A program made the translations under genes and the position numbers. The notes under the pieces are model-generated. The model was not told where the DNA came from. It searched no databases and worked only from the letters and a program-made list of their open reading frames with translations. This document shows, one piece after another, positions 1-10,615 of a stretch of 64,000 bases of DNA. Every line of letters starts with the position of its first letter. Position 1 is the first letter of the stretch. Origin of the DNA: Crotalaria pallida (Eukaryota > Streptophyta > Magnoliopsida > Fabales > Fabaceae); assembly GCA_037953625.1 (NCBI GenBank), contig CM075651.1, positions 110,113,001 through 110,177,000 of the forward strand. Direction: 5' to 3'.

Positions 1-801
1 TGAATGAAAATTTGTACATTGGCCTCTGATTTGAGGTGATGTACCGAAATAAAGGAAGTATGTGAAAAGAATAAAAAGTAAAGGAAACGGATGTTGAAAT
101 GAATAATGAAAATGGATGTTGAAATGAATAATGAAAATGGATATTTGGAATGAATAATGAGTATGGAAATAATGAAATGAGTATGGTGTGCAATATGTGA
201 ATATATGCTTATTTGCTAATTGTGTTTGAACTAGTGGGTTGTTATGTCTAGTTAGAAACTGCTTTCCATTTCATGTGCAATGCTCACTCCCTTAACATTT
301 TTCAGGTACGGAGATTGAGTTGGCACAGCCCCCGGCCGAGCAGGAGTACTTTCCCTTACAGGGAGAGTAGGGTTATTAGGGGATTTAGAGGATATTATGA
401 ACCTAAGCCTCCTACACTATTTTGATGTAAAATTTTTTATAAATATTTTAAGTGAGGCTTAGGATGTTTTGTTTTGAGAAAATTATATGTTTTGATTTTT
501 AATACTCAAACTTATTATTTTCCGCTGAACTCTGAATATTTGATGCCCTCTGATATATTTGGAGCCCATTGGGCCTTGATATGACTTATATATATATATA
601 TATATATATATATAATCTGAAGCCATGCTGGCTATTGGTTGTTTAATTAAAATTGTTTACCACAGGTTGAATTTTGGAATAGTCCGAAAAACAAACAAAA
701 CTCCGTCTGTTTGACGGTTGATTTTAATATAATAAAAATGAATTTTCAAGTCCGTATTTTATTATAAGGGGGAATTCAGGGTAAAAATCTTAGGTGTTAC
801 A
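1..801 (+). repeat. R1 5' LTR, 3' portion (cut by window edge)
   Basis: Positions 1-801 repeat 4240-5044 almost base for base, with roughly a dozen substitutions, so this is the 3' part of the left LTR of the same element. It ends GTGTTACA and is followed by an iMet primer site, which fixes the LTR end at 801. A TA microsatellite lies at about 586-614. The pyrimidine-rich stretch ending TTTTTCAG at 295-305 matches the putative splice acceptor of the right copy. The beginning of this LTR lies outside the window. Confidence 0.9.
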
Positions 802-805
802 TTTA

Positions 806-817
806 TGGTATCAGAGC
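806..817 (+). promoter_or_regulatory. Primer binding site, tRNA-iMet type (R1)
   Basis: TGGTATCAGAGC lies four bases after the LTR end. This is the usual complement of the 3' end of initiator tRNA-Met used by many plant LTR elements, and it sets the orientation of R1 as plus. Confidence 0.85.
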
Positions 818-2281
818 AGTTTCTCCTCGGCCTTGGAGTTATACAAACTCCAAATGATTACTCACCTAGCGAGTAATTGATGCTCATAGTAATAGTCTAG
901 GATTATAATAGGATAATTATAGTACTATGTATTTACTTAGTATTTGAGTCTTATTGGTCTGTTCACTCTGGCTAAGCAGCTGATATGGTTGTAGGTAACT
1001 AACGTTTGGCAAGTCCATACGAAGTGCTTTTAAATTCGAAGTTGTGAAGTTAGTTTGCTCTTCTGTTAGCTAAATATTGAACTAGTAATGTTTTAGGATA
1101 GAAGTGTTTAAAACACTTTGGATTTGCCTTTCCAAATACAATCCTGTTCTTATAGAGAACATATGAAAGACCTTATAAGGAATTCTTCAGTTTGAGAATT
1201 CTAGTATCAAGTGACCAATATTATGATGTGATGTTGTTATTTGATGTAATGTAAGTTTAGAATTGATCACTCTAATCCTTGCATTTGTTAAATGATGACA
1301 TTACTGACAAAACCCGATAGTGATGTGTTGTTGGTAGACGTGAGGATGGGATTGATCACCTCAATTCTTGCATCTATCAATAAATGCTATCATTGTAACC
1401 TCTAAAGTGAAAATATACAACCAAAGTAGTGTAGCTAAATGCTAAATCCTAGGATTAGTTAAGAAAACTCTACAGAAATTATTCTTAACCATTATATCCA
1501 CCAAACCGATCTTGAACAATTTGACATTTTCTTCGAATCTTTTTCTCGGTTCTTAGATAACCATTCATAAGAATAGCCGGTTGTGCCAAATTTGTAAAAT
1601 CCCTGCGTTAAGACCAAACAATCTTGATAATTGACCCAGCCAATGGCAAGTTGTCGTACCCTTCACCTTTGGTAGTTGGGAAATCTTAGAACTAATGTGG
1701 ACTTCTTCCTTCTTATTCTTTTTAATCGATTCATGGAAGAAGTTGATTATGGAGCATTTAGTAGGAATTGTGTCTGCTCTAATCAACTAAGCATTAGGGT
1801 GCTTCTTGTTCATGAATGCTTGTGTTTTTGAAAGATTCTAAACCTTACCGGTGCTAGTCAATCCTGGTGAGAAGATAAACTCTAAGGCGTTCTATCCTAC
1901 AAAAATCTTCGCATGCCATGATCCCAGGGTATCTATTATGGGAAAGATTCTAAAACTGTTCTGGAAATGCTAAATATTTCGTGTTTTCCCGTTCCTAGCT
2001 AATGCAACACCTGCCTTACATCTATCCGAAGGACGATCGGAAGCGGATTCACCCAATCCCACATCCTTTAGCATAGCGGTAATTGGGTATGTCGATGCCA
2101 AGTGGGGGAGCACATCCTACCCTAATTTAAATTCGGTCTAGGTAAGGGCAAATCGAAAGACTGGCGGAAGAAACCGAAGGGAAGTAAAGATAAGAGTCAC
2201 AAGCCCTACCATTGGGATGGTCCTTCATTTACTAAACTTAACGGAATTTCGGGGACGAAATTCCAATAAGTGGGGGAGGAT
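818..2281 (+). other. R1 internal region, no pol
   Basis: The whole internal region is about 1.46 kb, too short for gag-pol, and no protease, reverse transcriptase or integrase motif is present. An imperfect duplication of about 60 bp (around 1250-1310 and 1342-1400, sharing a TTGATCAC-type stretch) is visible. The final 120 bases still look like the 3' end of a chromovirus pol: a lysine-rich stretch, then TTTCGGGGACGAAATTCC, then the purine tract GTGGGGGAGGA at 2270-2280 directly before the right LTR. R1 is therefore a deleted or non-autonomous derivative of a gypsy element that would depend on proteins made elsewhere. Confidence 0.65.
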
Positions 2282-2568
2282 TGTAACATCCCAAATTTAA
2301 TTCCAAGTATAATCTAGGTTGGGATGGTCTTAGGGTAGAAGAAATGGAGATATAAGGTAGAATTTAGCCAAAAATACATGTAGAACTAGGTTTAAAACAT
2401 AGAACCTTAGGAAATTTAAAATAAAAGATTGGCAACTCTAAACACAAATTCCACCGTTGGATGTGAAGATTAGTATGTAGGGAAGCTTGCTTTAAAATTT
2501 GAGGAAGATCCAACGGGTAACGAAGAAGTTATGGCCTTTCCAAGTCTGGATACTGCAAAATTGTGCAG

Positions 2569-2622
2569 CTTAATCGCCTCTTAATCGCCTATTAATCGAT
2601 TAAGCTGCAATTTAATCGATTA
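2569..2622 (+). promoter_or_regulatory. TAATCGATTA palindrome cluster in R1 U3
   Basis: Two full TTAATCGATTAA palindromes are centred at 2597/2598 and 2617/2618. Two degenerate half-sites (TAATCGCC) are centred at 2575/2576 and 2586/2587. The spacings are 11, 11 and 20 bp, close to one and two helical turns. An A/T-rich TATA-like stretch follows at about 2640-2651. The arrangement suggests a binding site for dimeric DNA-binding proteins; no factor is identified. Confidence 0.6.
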
Positions 2623-2790
2623 AGAGCTGCTGCTGATGAAAAAAATAAAAGCAAAACACACGCTCTTTCTTTCCCAAATTCGTTTCTCTCTTCCTCTCTC
2701 CCCTAGGGTTCCATTCTCCATCATCAAATCCACCAAGAACAAGTGGGATTTCTTCATTCCATCAACAAATCTCTTCCTTCTTCACTTCAA

Positions 2791-4544
2791 GTAAGTGTTT
2801 AATGCCATGGATTTCCTCTTTTCTCTCTCTAAATTCGTTTTCCCTTTCTCTCTCTTGTCTTCCATGGTGGTTTTCAACTCTAGGCCATGGAAGCTTCACA
2901 TTTTCTTGAGTTTTGGCAAGAGGCTATGGCATAAATGCTAACTCTTTTTGTTATGGCAATTATATTAGGTTCCTTCCTCTTCCTTTGGATTCTAACTCAA
3001 TTGGTGGCAAGGCTTTCAAGCTTGGAACAAGCAAAATCACCTTATCTCCAAGTGTTTGAGGTAAGGAGGTGGGTTTTGCCTTGTTCTAGGGAGTGAGTTC
3101 TAGTTAGTATATAATGATTTGTTAGGGTTATGTGTTAGGGGAGAAAATTAGATTATAAAACCCTAGGTTATTGAATATAAAATTTTAACTAATTAAATAT
3201 GTATGATGTTGGATGTAAAGACTAGGAAAAAGGAGACCCAATGATATGAGAATGAATTATTTGATAAATGAAACATAGATAATGATTATGATTTAGTACA
3301 AGAGGAATTGGGTAATATGATAGTGAAGTTGACATAAATGAATTCTATGATTATTGATTTTAATTATAAAGGTTTGCATTAAATGATAATTGACTGCTAT
3401 TGCAAATATGTGTATGTGTTATGGAATAAATTAATAAGGGAAGAAACGGGAATGGAAATGATTATATGTGATGTAAAAGTAAAATTATGACAAGATGATA
3501 ATATGTATGTTTTGGTGGAATATATTTGTACACTAATTGCTAAATGTGCATAAAGGTGGAAATGGGAAACAAATAATTAAATGTAAAATTAAATGTGAAA
3601 TGATGATGTTAATTATGTGACGAAATGTTTAAAATGAGTATGTGATGTATGGATAAGGTTGACCACTAAGTGGTAAAATGATTAATAATTATGAGTATAA
3701 GGCATGACCAATGAGCATGAGAAAATGTGATTAATGGTACTGTGTATGCTTAGTTAATAACATGATGGCTATTTGGAAAGATTTGATGATGGGAATAGAA
3801 ATTGAATGTGGATATCGTATGAATGAGCAAATGTATGTGCTATAATGGCTTGTGTAAGAAGATGAAAGTATGATTTGGCCTCTGATGTGAGAAAATGTGT
3901 AATGAATTGTTGATAATTGTTGAGTGTTGACCTCTGACCTGAGGGACACCGGATGAATTAAAATGAAAGTGTGTGTTGACCTCTGACCTGAGGGGCACGA
4001 AAGGAAATAAAATGAATGGGTGTTGACCTCTGACCTGAGGGACACCAGATGAATTAAAGTGAATGGGTGTTGACCTCTGACCTGAGGGACACTGGATGAA
4101 ATGTGTATTGGTGTGTTGACCTCTGACCTGAGAGACACACCGTGAATTAAGAAATTGGAGTGTTGACCTCTAACCTGAGGGACACATAATTTAAATAAGG
4201 AAAAGTATGAGGGCCTCTTTGTTGAGGTGATAAACGTGTTGAATGAAAATTTGTACACTGGCCTCTGATTTGAGGTGATGTACCGAAATAAAGTAAGTAT
4301 GTGAAAAGAATAAAAAGTAATGGAAACGGATGTTGAAATGAATAATGAAAATGGATGTTGAAATGAATAATGAAAATGGATATTTGGAATGAATAATGAG
4401 TATGGAAATAATGAAATGAGTATGGTGTGCAATATGTGAATATATGCTTATTTGCTAATTGTGTTTGACCTAGTGAGTTGTTATGTCTAGTTAGAAACTG
4501 CTTTCTATTTCATGTGCAATGCTCACTCCCTTAACATTTTTCAG
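2791..4544 (+). other. Putative intron inside R1 LTR
   Basis: A GTAAGT donor-like site at 2791 follows a CT-rich leader. A branch-like and pyrimidine-rich tract ends TTTTTCAG at 4544. The same layout occurs in the G1 LTR and the solo LTR. Unlike those, the sequence after this acceptor has no clear ORF. The intron is inferred from splice-site consensus and cross-family comparison only. Confidence 0.35.
3924..4206 (+). repeat. 47-bp minisatellite, six units
   Basis: Units beginning GTGTTGACCTCTGACCTGAG start at 3924, 3973, 4020, 4067, 4113 and 4160, giving a 46-49 bp period. The first half of each unit is conserved and the AT-rich second half varies. Degenerate relatives (GGCCTCTGAT...) flank it at about 3879 and 4260. 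The repeat lies inside the putative LTR intron. Confidence 0.9.
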
Positions 4545-4823
4545 GTACGGAGATTGAGTTGGCACAGCCCCCGGCCGAGCAGGAGTACTTTCCCTTACAG
4601 GGAGAGTAGGGTTATTAGGGGATTTAGAGGATATTATGAACCTAAGCCTCCTACACTATTTTGATGTAAAATTTGTTATAAATATTTTAAGTGAGGCTTA
4701 GGATGTTTTGTTTTGAGAAAATTATATGTTTTGGTTTTTAATACTCAAACTTAGTATTTTCCACTGAACTCTGAATATTTGATGCCCTCTGATATATTTG
4801 GAGCCCATTGGGCCTTGATATGA

Positions 4824-4859
<36 letters not shown>

Positions 4860-5044
4860 CTGAAGCCCTGCTGGCTATTGGTTGTTTAATTAAAATTGTT
4901 TACCACAGGTTGAATTTTGGAATAGTCCGAAAAACAAACAAAACTCCGTCCGTTTGACGGTTGATTTTAATATAATAAAAATGAATTTTCAAGTCCGTAT
5001 TTTATTATAAGGGGGAATTCAGGGTAAAAATCTTAGGTGTTATA

Positions 5045-6095
5045 TTGACAGACCCAGAGTTACAAGAAAAGAAGGAGCTATCGGATAAAGGAAAGGAAGT
5101 GGAGTTTCAGTTAGGAGCAGATGGAATTTTAAGATTCAAGGAAAGAGTTTGTGTGCCGAACAACCGAGAAGTCAAGGAGATGATCTTGGAGGAAGCACAT
5201 AAGAGTAAGTTAAGTTTTCATCCTGGAGCAACGAAAATGTATCAGGACTTGAAGATTTTCTGGTGGTCAGGAATGAAACGAGAAGTAGCAGAGTATGTGT
5301 CAAAATGTTTGGTATGTCAGAAAGCCAAGATTGAGCACAAGAAGCCTGGAGGAGAGTTGCAACCGTTACCAGTACCTGTTTGGAAATGGGATAGCATATC
5401 CATGGACTTTGTGTCTGGTTTTCCAAAAACTCAGCAAGGGTATGATGCAATTTGGGTAGTAGTGGATCGTCTTACCAAGACAACACGTTTTATCCCAATC
5501 AACATGAGGTATACTTTGGAAAAGTTGGCTAACTTGTACATCAGAGAAGTGGTGCGACTACATGGAGTACCTTCAAATATAGTATCAGATAGAGACCCGC
5601 GTTTTGCTTCAAAGTTTTGGGAGAGTTTGCAAGCTGCAATGGGAACAAGCCTGAGTATGAGTTCTGCTTATCACCCGCAAACGGATGGTCAGTCAGAACG
5701 AACTATTCAAACCTTGGAAGATCTACTAAGAGCATGCGTGCTGGAAGAAGGTGGAAGCTGGGATTCTTTCTTGCCATTGATCGAGTTCACTTACAACAAC
5801 AGTTTCCATTCGAGTATAGGGATGGCACCTTACGAAGCCCTGTACAGAAGGAAGTGTAGAACTCCCTTATGTTGGTTCGAAACCGGAGAGCACTTACAGT
5901 TAGGGCCAGAGATAGTGCAACAAACGACAGAAAAGATCAAGCTAATTCAAGAGAAGATGAGAACTGCACAGAGCCGGCAGAAAAGCTATCATGACAAGAG
6001 AAGGACTCCGTTGGAATTCATGGAAGGTGATCATGTATTCATGAGGGTAGTGCCTACTACCGGTATTGGCAGAGTGCTCAAGACTAGGAAACTAA
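5045..6095 (+). pseudogene. G0 chromovirus pol, integrase part 1
   Basis: An open frame encodes the integrase of a Ty3/gypsy chromovirus that joins element cDNA to host DNA. It has an HHCC zinc-binding region (H at the HPGATKMY motif, CLVC near codons 93-96), then the DDE core with SMDFVSGF, VSDRDPRF and HPQTDGQSE, where the last D and E are 35 residues apart as in active integrases. The part starting QSRQKSYHDKRR begins the C-terminal GPY region. No stop occurs in this piece. The left side is cut off by R1. The right side is cut by S1 after base 6095, and the frame continues at 11557. The family match to G1 integrase is close. The gene is disrupted only by insertion here. Confidence 0.9.
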
Positions 6096-6163
6096 TGTTG
6101 GAATTCAAGCTTGCCCCAAAGGACGTAAAGAGTAATGCTAGAAGGATTCTAGAAGATAATGTT
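6096..6163 (+). repeat. S1 5' LTR stub
   Basis: These 68 bases match the first 69 bases of the right LTR (9293-9361) and then switch abruptly to gag-coding sequence. A deletion has removed about 2.2 kb of LTR, the primer binding site and the leader. Confidence 0.85.
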
Positions 6164-7487
6164 TTTTTCATTCAATATTCAAGCTATGCATATTTTGAAA
6201 AATTCTTTGAATGTTGATGCATATGCTATTATTGAAAATTGTTTGAATGCTAAGGATATGTGGGACACTTTGAATACACACTATGCTACTAATGATCTTC
6301 ATGAAAGTGTTAGTGTCCACAGGAAAAAGGAGGAGAAAGAAGAAAGTGATGTAGAGCATGAAAGAACTAACTCCCTGGAAGAAGAATACGATGATACTGA
6401 AAGCGTGGGGAGTAGTTCAACATGCGATGAAGATGAATTAGAGAGACTATTTGGAAGCTTTATAGACTCATTGGAAGAATCAAGTTCTTCGGATGAGGAG
6501 TCGTTGGAAGATGAAAATGAAATATCAAATTACACGGCTCATAAGGTAACTTCAAATAGTCCTTGTTCTAATAATCTACAATTTGCATATAATTATTTGA
6601 ATGATGATTTGATATCTTTAGAAAATAAAAACTTGGACTCTTTACAAAAACTCTCCTTGTTTGAAAATGAAATTGATATTTTGAAAAATGGAGATATTTT
6701 TGATAAAGAGATATTTTTAGAAAACAACTCCTCAACCATTTTTGAAAATTGCTTACATATTGAAAAACAAGTTGAGGAAGCACTTTTTGAAAGTAACATT
6801 GAAAAATCAAATTGTTCAAATTCTTTACTTGATGAAATTGAAAATAATGTGGATATGCATAAATCAAGTAAAGTTGATGACAATAATATTTTTCAATGTG
6901 AAATAAAAAATTCCAAGTTTCATGAAAATAATTTTGAAAAAGTCAAACCATCATCTAAACCCATTATTTGCAATTATTGTGGTAATTTAGGACATATTTC
7001 TCATTTATGCTTTTATCGAAAAACTTATAATATGAGAAATAATTTGCAATGGGTTCCAAAAGCTTCTAAGGAACCTAAGACTAACCCCAAAGGACCCAAG
7101 ATGCAATGGGTACCAAAATGTTCTCCTAGTATTTCAAATGTGCAGAATTTTATTAAAAAGGATGAACCAAGTGGAGGAGAAAAGGGGAAAGTGTCAAGGG
7201 TGATTTCCAATAGGCAAAGAAATAAATGGATTGGTCAAAGGAGAAAAGTACCTACAACCAAAGCTTCTCACATGCATAAAAGTGAAATCAAATGGTCTAG
7301 GACCTCAAGCAAGAAGCAATGGGTACGGACAAACGCCTCGTTGATCAACAAGTCCAAGGTATCAAATTATCATTCCACCTATAACAACGACTACACAAAG
7401 GTATACCTGGACTACTCTATTTTTTTATGCATACCAAGGTGTATCATGAGTGCTGAAATCTTTTTGAAAATCTTTTATTTCTCATGA
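6164..7487 (+). pseudogene. S1 gag remnant
   Basis: Capsid-type protein fragment of a copia element. The N-terminal AKDMWDTL motif matches the same motif in S2 gag, but the conserved gag core that follows it in S2 is missing and the protein jumps to a Lys/Glu-rich and Ser/Asp/Glu-rich segment. A long Asn/Glu/Lys-rich stretch follows, then one CCHC knuckle (CNYCGNLGHISHLC, about 6970-7011), then two repeats ending QWVPK. The frame is open for over 400 codons but has no genuine start, because the 5' end is fused to LTR DNA. It would once have packaged element RNA; function now is unlikely. Confidence 0.75.
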
Positions 7488-9292
7488 TCACTCCTTGGAT
7501 AAAATAAATCATGTGTGTCTTGCTTTATTTGAAAATCTTTTTAAGCACATGATTATATTTTTTGTGTGTACACTGCATTATTTTTTCACCATATATTGAG
7601 TTGTATCATGTGTGTTAAAATATTTTTTAAAATTCCTTTTATCACATGAATACACTCTTTATGTGTTGATGCCATGTCATGACATACTAGAGATATATAT
7701 TAATATTATGGACATGCATTTGTGTGCATGAGCATGACATTGTTTTTATGATTAGTGCATATGTTTAATATTGTTTATTCATATTTTGCCTTCACAATAT
7801 CCTTGATATTAGTGAAGAGATGCAACTAATCCTTAAGGATCCAAGTCTTTGGATACCAAAAGAAAATTCCATAAGCAGTTTTGTAGGTATCACTACTAGT
7901 GCCAAGCCTTGGAATTCTCACAAGGAATGCATGCACGATGGACTTAAATGAAAAGATACCAAAGAAGGTCATGGACTCAATCAAGGGAAATGCGACTTGA
8001 ATAGACACAAGTGGAGCTCTTAACATGTTGTTTAATAAGAACGAGAGACTTAAAGGAAGAACTCCACAAGTGCGCGAACATCCCTTATGATGTGGAAAAT
8101 CAACACCTTCGATAAGTATCACTGCACTTATTTGTTTTACTATACGATATTTATCTTTGTGATACACATGTTTATCTTGATGCTGAAATTTTTTTTTAAT
8201 AATTTATTCCTTCTTCGATATGTTTGTACAAAGGATAAATTGTTTTTCAGCATGCACTATATTTATGTGTTACTAATTCCTAAGGATCCAATTATCTTGG
8301 ATACCAAGAGAAACACGTGCTAATTAGTTTTGCAGGTATTACTACAAGTATCAGTATGCAACGTTCTCTACAAACTTATGGTTAATGCATTCAAATGACA
8401 AGAGAACTGGGCAATACTCAAGCACTTGATAGTGACTCTGCGATATGTGAATGATCTCTTGGAGTGGAAGAAGTGCAACATACTGAACAAGTAGAGCTTT
8501 CTACAAGATACATAATGATACTCTATCAAAGGAAGAAACTTTACAAATGGAATGACTACATACATGGAAAACGTCATCTCGATAAGTATCACTACTCTTA
8601 TTTTTTATTATGTGATACTTGTTTATGCGATATATGCCTTATATGACAATATGTGCTATCATGAATCATATGTTATTGTTGTCATGGCATATAGGATTTT
8701 AAAGTTTTGATGATAGTGAGCATTCACATGTTTTTATGATGCATTTTTCATCTCCCTTCATGTTATGCTTATTTTGGAAAAACCTTTTAGAAAGGGGGAG
8801 AAAAATATTATTGGAATATTTGCATTGAGAACACGTTTTGCTTCTTCATCTCATTTTTACATCATACTGCTTTTTATTGTGTATTGGGAAGAAATTCTTT
8901 TGTATCCCATACTTACTTTCGATGATGTCAAATAGGGGGAGAAATTGACTATGTGTCTATGTGTATTTACTCCCTTGTTATTATTGATGTATCTATTTAG
9001 TATTTCAGGGGGAGAAGAACCCTAATCATGCTAAAGTCTTCTCACCACCTTTTTGATGTTGACAAAAGGGGGAGAAGAATTCTGAGCTTCATGTGCATAC
9101 TAACCATATATGCAGGGGGAGGTTATGAGAATGAAGAGAAACTATTTCATGGCTTAATCAATTATTCTCTATATTCTCTATTTGTATTTAAATTTCCTAT
9201 GATATTATTGGACTATATTGTGCTATACTTGCTGCTTAACGCTTGTGATGCAGAAACTCAGAAAAGGGTTTGTCATCATCAAAAAGGGGGAG
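7488..9292 (+). other. S1 region between gag and 3' LTR
   Basis: No pol motif is present. Two copies of a gag-end-like segment (GGATCC...GGATACCAA...TTTTGYAGGTAT) lie at about 7836-7893 and 8282-8340; the same pattern is found once at the end of S2 gag. Six purine tracts containing GGGGGAG lie at about 8795, 8933, 9007, 9068, 9113 and 9283; only the last directly abuts the LTR and can act as the true polypurine tract. Multiple purine tracts are, from memory, a Sirevirus trait. The rest is AT-rich with no supported coding. Confidence 0.6.
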
Positions 9293-9775
9293 TGTTGGAA
9301 GTCAAGCTTGCCCCAAAGGACGTAAAGAGTAATGCTAGAAGGATTCTAGAAGATAATGTTTTGATGATTACAAACAAGATTCAAAGTTTCAAGCATTAAG
9401 CTGCATCATGTTCAAGCATCAAGTTTCAAGGCTAAAGTCAAGGCTCAAGCTTCATGTTCAAGTTTAGTATAGCCTGGCCCATAGGAAATTTGTAAGGTAA
9501 TGAATTTTTATTACAAGTGTCTAATGGCCAAAATTAGTTTTTCATGTTAAGGAGAAGAAAAGAACTTTTTATGAAAAATGTTTTAATTGCAAAATATGTT
9601 TTCATGAAAATCTGTTTTTAACTTAGTTTATGAAAAATGTTTTTAATAGGGAAAATAGTTTTTCTAAAAACATATTTTTTAAAGACTTAACTGATTCACT
9701 GTGAAAATATATCTTGACAACCTCTAGCTGGATTTCTCTAAATTGTGAAAATATGTTATGACAAGTTTTGACAGA

Positions 9776-10127
9776 GATAATCGATTACTCTTTCAAGATA
9801 ATCGATTATTTATGTTGCATCATAGAAAATCCAGAGAGAGTGTAATCGAGTATTTGAACCTGGCTAATCCATTACTTTTTGTATGAAAGTAATCGATTAC
9901 TTGGCACAGATAATCGATTACTGGAGTTGCATCATATATTTTCCAGAGGTTGTGTAATCGATTATTTGACCAGTGATAATCGATTATATCAGTTGCATCA
10001 TATATTAAACAGAAGTGAAGTAATCGATTAAATTCTATGTTGTAATCGATTACTAGTTTTTCAAAAGAATTTAAAAGTTTCTATTTTTAAGGGGATAATC
10101 GATTATTCTCCTGAAGTAATCGATTAC
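9776..10127 (+). promoter_or_regulatory. Six paired TAATCGATTA palindromes in S1 U3
   Basis: Palindrome centres lie at 9782, 9803; 9847, 9869; 9894, 9915; 9959, 9981; 10025, 10047; and 10100, 10121. The within-pair distances are 21, 22, 21, 22, 22 and 21 bp, while distances between pairs vary (about 25-53). The third and fourth sites are degenerate (TAATCGAGTA, TAATCCATTA). The cluster sits 480-820 bp upstream of the TATA box. The constant two-turn spacing points to side-by-side binding of a protein on one DNA face. Confidence 0.7.
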
Positions 10128-10604
10128 CTCAAGTTTCATTAAAAAACATGTCAGAATCATTTTGATTTATTTCCTGATTTGTTTTTACATAATTGATTCT
10201 GATTTATTTTCAAAATTCGAATTTGATTTTGTTTTTGAAAATATTTCCTTATTTGTTTTTAAGAATCAAATCTTTGATTTATTTCCTAAATCTATTTTAT
10301 TTGTTTCTGATTTCAAAATTGATTTTATTCTATTTTATTTTATTCTTTAAATCTATTTGATTTGATTTTGATTTCAAAAATATTATTTTACTTATTTGAT
10401 TTCAGAAAATCAATTTTGAATATTTCCGGATTTGATTTCATTCTTATTTTAAATTTGATTTATTTCCAAAATCAGTTTTGATTTGATTCTGATTCTATTT
10501 TTCAAATTCAAAATTTGAATTTCAAATATTCTCAAATCTTTAGTTTTATGTCTTAAATCTTTATGATTTAGTTTTTGATTTTAAACATGTGTTAATTGTT
10601 GTTT

Positions 10605-10615
10605 TTATAAAAAGG
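10605..10615 (+). promoter_or_regulatory. TATA box of S1 LTR
   Basis: TTATAAAAAGG occurs once in the LTR in a good context, followed by a CT-rich leader (CTTCTTCTTC at about 10670). It is the likely core promoter for the element RNA. Confidence 0.55.

Larger units (their letters stand above)
2282..5044 (+). repeat. R1 3' LTR (2.76 kb)
   Basis: It begins TGTAACATCCC after a polypurine tract and ends GTGTTATA where the left copy ends GTGTTACA, one transition in the terminal CA. The next base, 5045, falls inside the integrase-coding part of another element, so R1 inserted into G0 pol. TTGAC at 5045-5049 is the expected right target duplication, but the left flank is off the window. The LTR contains a palindrome cluster, a putative intron, a 47-bp minisatellite and a TA run (4825-4857). 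R2 at 63559 is a diverged member of the same family. Confidence 0.92.

Noticed and set aside
3731..4432. Minus-strand 233-codon ORF with repeated LRSEVNT
   Set aside because: It is the antisense reading of the 47-bp minisatellite; the peptide repeat follows from the DNA repeat, and no start context or homology supports coding.
5617..5859. 80-codon ORF inside G0 integrase region
   Set aside because: Shadow frame of the integrase coding sequence.
9028..9399. 123-codon ORF crossing the S1 LTR border
   Set aside because: It runs through purine tracts and into LTR DNA; no domain and no conservation.
9776..10127. CRISPR-like or microRNA-like repeat array
   Set aside because: Eukaryotic transposon context, 10-12 bp palindromes and pair spacing do not fit CRISPR; arms are too short for a microRNA precursor.
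10150..10560. Possible coding region (Phe/Asp/Leu-rich ORF near 10162)
   Set aside because: Low-complexity GATTT-type tract; the ORF is a by-product of T-rich repeats inside the LTR.
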